A DNA stretch of 9,354 bases from DATHSN01 sp035464115 (GTDB lineage Bacteria; Actinomycetota; Acidimicrobiia; Acidimicrobiales; SKKL01): contig DATHSN010000090.1 of assembly GCA_035464115.1 (NCBI GenBank), positions 1 to 9,354 of the forward strand, given 5' to 3'. A program made the translations under genes and the position numbers. Of this stretch, positions 6,382 to 9,354 are shown one piece after another (position 1 is the first letter of the stretch; each line of letters starts with the position of its first letter). The notes below the pieces were generated by a model. It saw only the letters and a list, made by a program, of their open reading frames with translations. It was not told where the DNA came from and ran no database searches.

Positions 6382-6397
6382 TCCCGTCGGGCGGCCC

Positions 6398-7507
6398 TCA
6401 GCCGGCGGCGCCGTCGAGGACGTCGTGGAACCCGGCCCGGTCGTGCGGGCCGATCACCAGCTGCTCGAGCACGCCGACGCCCACCCGGTCGCCGCTGGTG
6501 GCCCGCACCAGCTGCTGCACGTGGATCTTGGTGGGGTCGAGCGGGTCGACCTCGTCGAGCCGCCACGAGTCGCTCCCCACGGCCTCCTCGCCCTGCCACA
6601 CGCCGTGGCGCCAGGTGGGGTGGGTGTAGCCGATGCCCGCCATGTGGAAGGTGAGCAGGGGCTCCAGCTCGATCACCTCGGGGTCGGCCCGCCAGGGGGT
6701 GAGGGTGACCCGGGCGTGGCGGGCCCGGCGGGTGCCCGGCTCCCAGTCGATCTCCCAGTCGACGTCGGCGGCCGGCTCGGCCACCCCCCGGTCGACGGGA
6801 TCGTCGTCGGCACCCAGGACCGGGACCCACCGGCCGCTGGCGTGCCAGCGGTGCCCGCTGCGGGTCTCGTTCACCGCGAAGTGGGTGGCGCGGTCGTCCC
6901 AGTTGATGGGCGCCCACAGCCAGAAGAACTGACCGATGCCGCCCGGCGCGCCCGGATCGCGCTCACCCACCGGGCGGATCCCCCACGATCGGTCGCGGCA
7001 CCCGAGCACCCCCGCGCCCACCTCGAGCGTCGAGCCCTCGACCTCGATGGAGCCGGACCAGGTCCCCCACTGGGCCAGGCGGGTGTAGTCGAGCACCACG
7101 TGGGGGCCGTCGCGGTGGGTGAACCGGGGCTCCTCCACGGCCGGTGTGCGCGCGCTGAAGGTGAGATCGGCGCGCACGCCCTCGTCGCCCTCCACGACGA
7201 TGCGGTGGGTCCGCATCGGCTCGACCACCTCCACCCGGATCGGGCCCACCCGGGTGGTGCCCCGCTCGAGCGGTGCCCGCCCCGAGGCGAAGACCGAGCG
7301 CTGCACCCCGTCGGTGATCACCGAGATCGATGCGTCGATCACCTTGCGGTTCGGGTAGAGCCCCATGGCCACCGCGAAGAACAGCGACCCGTCGGCGGTG
7401 TAGCCGTTGAAGAAGTAGCGGTCGTAGGCGTTGCGCACCCCGCCCGGCGGGTGGGCCACCGGCTCCGGGCTCTGGTGGATGGGGTAGTCGTCGAAGCGAT
7501 CGAGCAC
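6398..7507 (-). CDS. AttH/CrtC-like (DUF7064/DUF7065-type) lipocalin-fold protein
   Basis: A 369-residue protein without signal peptide or membrane segment. It is rich in alternating beta-strand patterns and aromatic residues, as in tandem lipocalin-like barrels. Recognisable blocks are NAYDRYFFNGYTADGSLFFA (26-45), ALGLYPNR-like MGLYPNRKVID (48-58), SVFASGRAP (71-79), RVGPIRVEVVEP (86-97), GCRDRSWGIRPV (169-180) and FFWLWAPINWDD (194-205). The 'G-x-R-D-R-S-W-G' motif and the hydrophobic sandwich before it recall the AttH/hydroxyneurosporene-synthase superfamily and the Pfam DUF7064/DUF7065 domains. I place it there from memory with moderate confidence, and the function is unknown. The start is GTG at 7507, chosen because TAGGGT ends 6 nt upstream and no ATG is available nearby. 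It is divergent from the acyl-CoA synthetase across 37 bp, hinting at a shared role with lipid-like substrates. Confidence 0.75.
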   Translation of the reverse strand: MLDRFDDYPIHQSPEPVAHPPGGVRNAYDRYFFNGYTADGSLFFAVAMGLYPNRKVIDASISVITDGVQRSVFASGRAPLERGTTRVGPIRVEVVEPMRTHRIVVEGDEGVRADLTFSARTPAVEEPRFTHRDGPHVVLDYTRLAQWGTWSGSIEVEGSTLEVGAGVLGCRDRSWGIRPVGERDPGAPGGIGQFFWLWAPINWDDRATHFAVNETRSGHRWHASGRWVPVLGADDDPVDRGVAEPAADVDWEIDWEPGTRRARHARVTLTPWRADPEVIELEPLLTFHMAGIGYTHPTWRHGVWQGEEAVGSDSWRLDEVDPLDPTKIHVQQLVRATSGDRVGVGVLEQLVIGPHDRAGFHDVLDGAAG

Positions 7508-7513
7508 GGCCCG

Positions 7514-7519
7514 ACCCTA
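7514..7519 (-). promoter_or_regulatory. Putative -10 box for the AttH-like gene
   Basis: TAGGGT on the minus strand fits TANNNT and ends 6 nt before the GTG start at 7507. It is the main reason for accepting the GTG. No Shine-Dalgarno is present. Confidence 0.45.
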
Positions 7520-7532
7520 GGCCGCAGCGCGC

Positions 7533-7538
7533 GATGCT
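7533..7538 (+). promoter_or_regulatory. Possible -10 box for the acyl-CoA synthetase gene
   Basis: GATGCT keeps the A and final T of TANNNT and ends 6 nt before the ATG at 7545. It is weaker than the boxes at other genes. It lies within 20 bp of the minus-strand box at 7514-7519, so the two promoters must share or compete for the same 37-bp region. Confidence 0.3.
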
Positions 7539-7544
7539 GGCCCC

Positions 7545-9266
7545 ATGCTCACGATCGCCGAGGCCGACGCCCAGCTCACCGCCCCCGGGGCGCCCTTCGA
7601 GATGGACACCGTCGACGTGCGCGGCCGGCCCACCCGGGTGTGGGCGACCGCCCAGCCCACGCTGCGCCACGTGCTCGAGCGCAGCCGCCGCTTCGGCGAC
7701 CGCACCTTCATCGTCTACGAGGACGAGCGGTCGAGCTTCGACGACCACTACCTGCGCGTCGCCGCCTTCGCCACCCACCTCCACGACGACCTCGGGGTGC
7801 GCAAGGGCGACCGGGTCGCCATCGCCATGCGCAACTTCCCGGAGTGGTCGGTGGCGTTCTGGGCCACCACCACCATCGGCGCCATCGTCGTGCCCCTCAA
7901 CGCCTGGTGGACCGGCGAGGAGCTCGAGTTCGGCCTGGCCGACTCGGGGTCGTCGGTGGCCGTCGTCGACGAGGACCGCCTCGACCGCATCCGCCCCCAC
8001 CGCCACCAGCTGCCCGACCTTCGCTGGCTGGTGGTCGTGCGGGCCCAGAGCGACCTCACCGAGGGGCCGCTCGACGACGGCGAGGAGCGCTGGGAGGACG
8101 TCGTCCCCGCCGACCCCACGGGCGCGGTGCTCCCCGACGTCGACCTGCACCCCGACGACGACGCCACCATCTTCTACACGTCGGGCACCACCGGGAACCC
8201 CAAGGGCGCGCTCGGCACCCACCGCAACATCTGCAACAACCCGATCTCGCTGCTCTACCAGCGGGCCCGCACCCAGCTGCGCCACCCCGACGCCGAGCAG
8301 CGCCGCCCGTCCGCCGACCCCGACGCCCCCAAGCCCCAGACCGGTGCCCTGCTCACCGTCCCGCTCTTCCACGTCACCGGCACCCACTCCACGTTGATGA
8401 GCGCGGTCAGCTTCGGCAACAAGCTGGTCATGATGTGGAAGTGGGACCCCGAGCGGGCCCTCGAGCTGATCGAGCGGGAGCGACTCACCAGCTTCGGCGG
8501 CGTGCCCGCCATGGTGATCCAGATCATGGAGTCGCCGAGCTTTCGCAGCCGCGACCTGTCGAGCCTCACCTCGGTCGGCTACGGCGGCGCGCCCGCCCCG
8601 CCCGACCTGGTCCGGCGCATCGAGGCCGAGTTCCCGCCGGTGTCGCCCGGCAACGGCTACGGCATGACCGAGACGTCGTCGATCTCCACCTACAACGGCG
8701 GCGCCGACTACCTGGCCAAGCCCGACAGCGTCGGTCCGCCCGTGGCGGTCTGCGACGTGAAGGTGGTCGACGACTCCGGCGACGAGCTGCCGGCCGGCGC
8801 GGTCGGCGAGCTGATGGTGTCGGGGCCCAACGTGGTGAAGGGCTACTGGAACCGGCCCGACGCCACCGCCGAGACGTTCGTCGACGGGTGGGTCCGCACC
8901 GGCGACATCGCCCGCATCGACGACGACGGCTTCGTCTACATCGTCGATCGGGCCAAGGACATGGTGATCCGCGGCGGCGAGAACATCTACTGCGTCGAGG
9001 TGGAGTCGGTGCTGTCGTCGCACCCCGACGTGCTCGAGGCGGCCGTGGTCGGCATCCCCCATCCCGTGCTCGGCGAGGAGGTGGCGGCGGTGGTGCACGT
9101 GCGGCGGGGGAGCGCCGTCACCGCCGACGACCTGCGCCACCACGTGCGCGAGCACCTGGCCGCGTTCAAGGTGCCGGTGGTGGTCGACCTGCGCCACGAC
9201 GAGCTGCCCCACAGCCCCCAGGGCAAGATCCAGAAGCGCCAGCTGCGCGACGAGCTGACGGGCTGA
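7545..9266 (+). CDS. Class I adenylate-forming enzyme, fatty-acyl-CoA synthetase type
   Basis: A 573-residue AMP-binding enzyme that would activate a carboxylic acid with ATP and load it on CoA. The N-terminal domain (about 1-465) carries the phosphate loop TSGTTGNPKG (212-221), the acyl-pocket segment LLTVPLFHVTGTHS (269-282), GYGGAPAPP (345-353), and the adenine motif GYGMTETSS (371-379). VRTGDIARI (450-458), with ribose-binding Asp454, precedes the hinge YIVDRAKDMV (465-474). The C-terminal lid ends with SPQGKIQKRQLRDEL, where Lys561 is the expected catalytic lysine. A polar, proline-rich insert (about 241-265) between the P-loop and the LFHVTG strand is typical of an actinobacterial subfamily as I remember it. 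All motifs are intact. The substrate is unknown; a medium- or long-chain, branched or terpenoid acid is plausible. No Shine-Dalgarno precedes the ATG at 7545. A strong hairpin follows the stop. Confidence 0.94.
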   Translation: MLTIAEADAQLTAPGAPFEMDTVDVRGRPTRVWATAQPTLRHVLERSRRFGDRTFIVYEDERSSFDDHYLRVAAFATHLHDDLGVRKGDRVAIAMRNFPEWSVAFWATTTIGAIVVPLNAWWTGEELEFGLADSGSSVAVVDEDRLDRIRPHRHQLPDLRWLVVVRAQSDLTEGPLDDGEERWEDVVPADPTGAVLPDVDLHPDDDATIFYTSGTTGNPKGALGTHRNICNNPISLLYQRARTQLRHPDAEQRRPSADPDAPKPQTGALLTVPLFHVTGTHSTLMSAVSFGNKLVMMWKWDPERALELIERERLTSFGGVPAMVIQIMESPSFRSRDLSSLTSVGYGGAPAPPDLVRRIEAEFPPVSPGNGYGMTETSSISTYNGGADYLAKPDSVGPPVAVCDVKVVDDSGDELPAGAVGELMVSGPNVVKGYWNRPDATAETFVDGWVRTGDIARIDDDGFVYIVDRAKDMVIRGGENIYCVEVESVLSSHPDVLEAAVVGIPHPVLGEEVAAVVHVRRGSAVTADDLRHHVREHLAAFKVPVVVDLRHDELPHSPQGKIQKRQLRDELTG

Positions 9267-9282
9267 TCGGTCGCAACCCACC

Positions 9283-9333
9283 CGAACTGGCGAATCGTCG
9301 GTGCGCCGGGGGCACCGACGATTCGCCCGTTCG
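9283..9333 (+). terminator. Long near-perfect hairpin after the acyl-CoA synthetase
   Basis: The arm at 9283-9304 (CGAACTGGCGAATCG and onward) pairs with 9312-9333 at 21 of 22 positions, with a seven-base GC-rich loop (9305-9311). The only mismatch is T9288 against C9328. A further CACC/GGTG pair (9279-9282 with 9336-9339) extends it past a two-base bulge. It starts 16 bp after the stop codon. There is no T-run after the stem, but actinobacterial terminators often lack one. It would read the same way on either strand, so it may act in both directions. A palindromic repeat element or a protein-binding site is the alternative. Confidence 0.65.
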
Positions 9334-9345
9334 AAGGTGTCGCAT

Positions 9346-9351
9346 TAGAAT
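9346..9351 (+). promoter_or_regulatory. Promoter-like TAGAAT box at the right edge
   Basis: TAGAAT, close to the -10 consensus TATAAT, sits in the short AT-richer tail just before the window ends. A gene reading rightward probably starts outside the window. No properly spaced -35 is seen, because TTCGAA at 9330-9335 is only 10 nt away. Confidence 0.3.
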
Positions 9352-9354
9352 ACT

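Noticed and set aside
6382..6397. Shared terminator between the convergent Gfo/Idh and AttH-like genes
   Set aside because: The gap is 16 bp and forms no stable stem with a usable loop.
6963..9281. 772-residue minus-strand open frame opposite the acyl-CoA synthetase
   Set aside because: Its sequence is a His/Val/Gly/Asp-rich mirror of the synthetase codons with no domain features, while the plus strand has every adenylate-forming motif.
1..9354. A new defence, mobile or biosynthetic system
   Set aside because: No transposase, integrase, nuclease, toxin, repeat array or modular synthase is encoded. Nearly every gene fits a known metabolic or small conserved family.

Overview
The window is strongly GC-rich DNA with closely packed genes, G/C-biased third codon positions and protein families typical of high-GC Actinomycetota (a DUF2516 membrane protein, an SCO6745-family protein, a bifunctional RibBA). 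The RibD and AttH-like proteins most resemble what I remember from Acidimicrobiia such as Ilumatobacter or Iamia relatives. That placement is an inference from memory and was not searched.

Layout. Bases 1-142 hold no supported gene. On the minus strand lie an ABM-domain monooxygenase-like protein (143-439) and a small two-helix DUF2516 protein (499-765). Diverging from them on the plus strand is a two-gene unit: an SDR oxidoreductase (843-1622) and an SCO6745-family protein (1631-2467). Next is a riboflavin operon, ribD-ribBA-ribH (2520-5279). Its genes overlap by 17 and 4 bp, and the internal starts have strong Shine-Dalgarno sequences. A Gfo/Idh/MocA oxidoreductase follows (5332-6381). It converges with a minus-strand AttH/CrtC-like lipocalin-fold protein (6398-7507), which is divergent from a fatty-acyl-CoA synthetase (7545-9266). 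A long, nearly perfect hairpin (9283-9333) follows the synthetase, and a promoter-like TAGAAT box lies at the right edge.

How the genes work together. RibD, RibBA and RibH cover every committed enzyme step from GTP and ribulose 5-phosphate to 6,7-dimethyl-8-ribityllumazine, apart from the intermediate phosphatase step. The last enzyme, riboflavin synthase (RibE), is not encoded here and must be elsewhere if the organism makes riboflavin. The SDR, the AttH-like protein and the acyl-CoA synthetase would suit lipid or terpenoid/steroid catabolism, but nothing in the sequence fixes a substrate.

Regulatory pattern. The genes that begin transcription units lack a Shine-Dalgarno sequence. Most carry a TANNNT-type -10 box ending 6-9 nt before the start codon, as expected for leaderless mRNAs. 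The internal operon genes instead have clear GAGGA/GAGGAGG sites. I saw no mobile element, CRISPR array, tRNA, rRNA or FMN riboswitch, and no convincing new defence or biosynthetic system. The window is mostly ordinary core and accessory metabolism.
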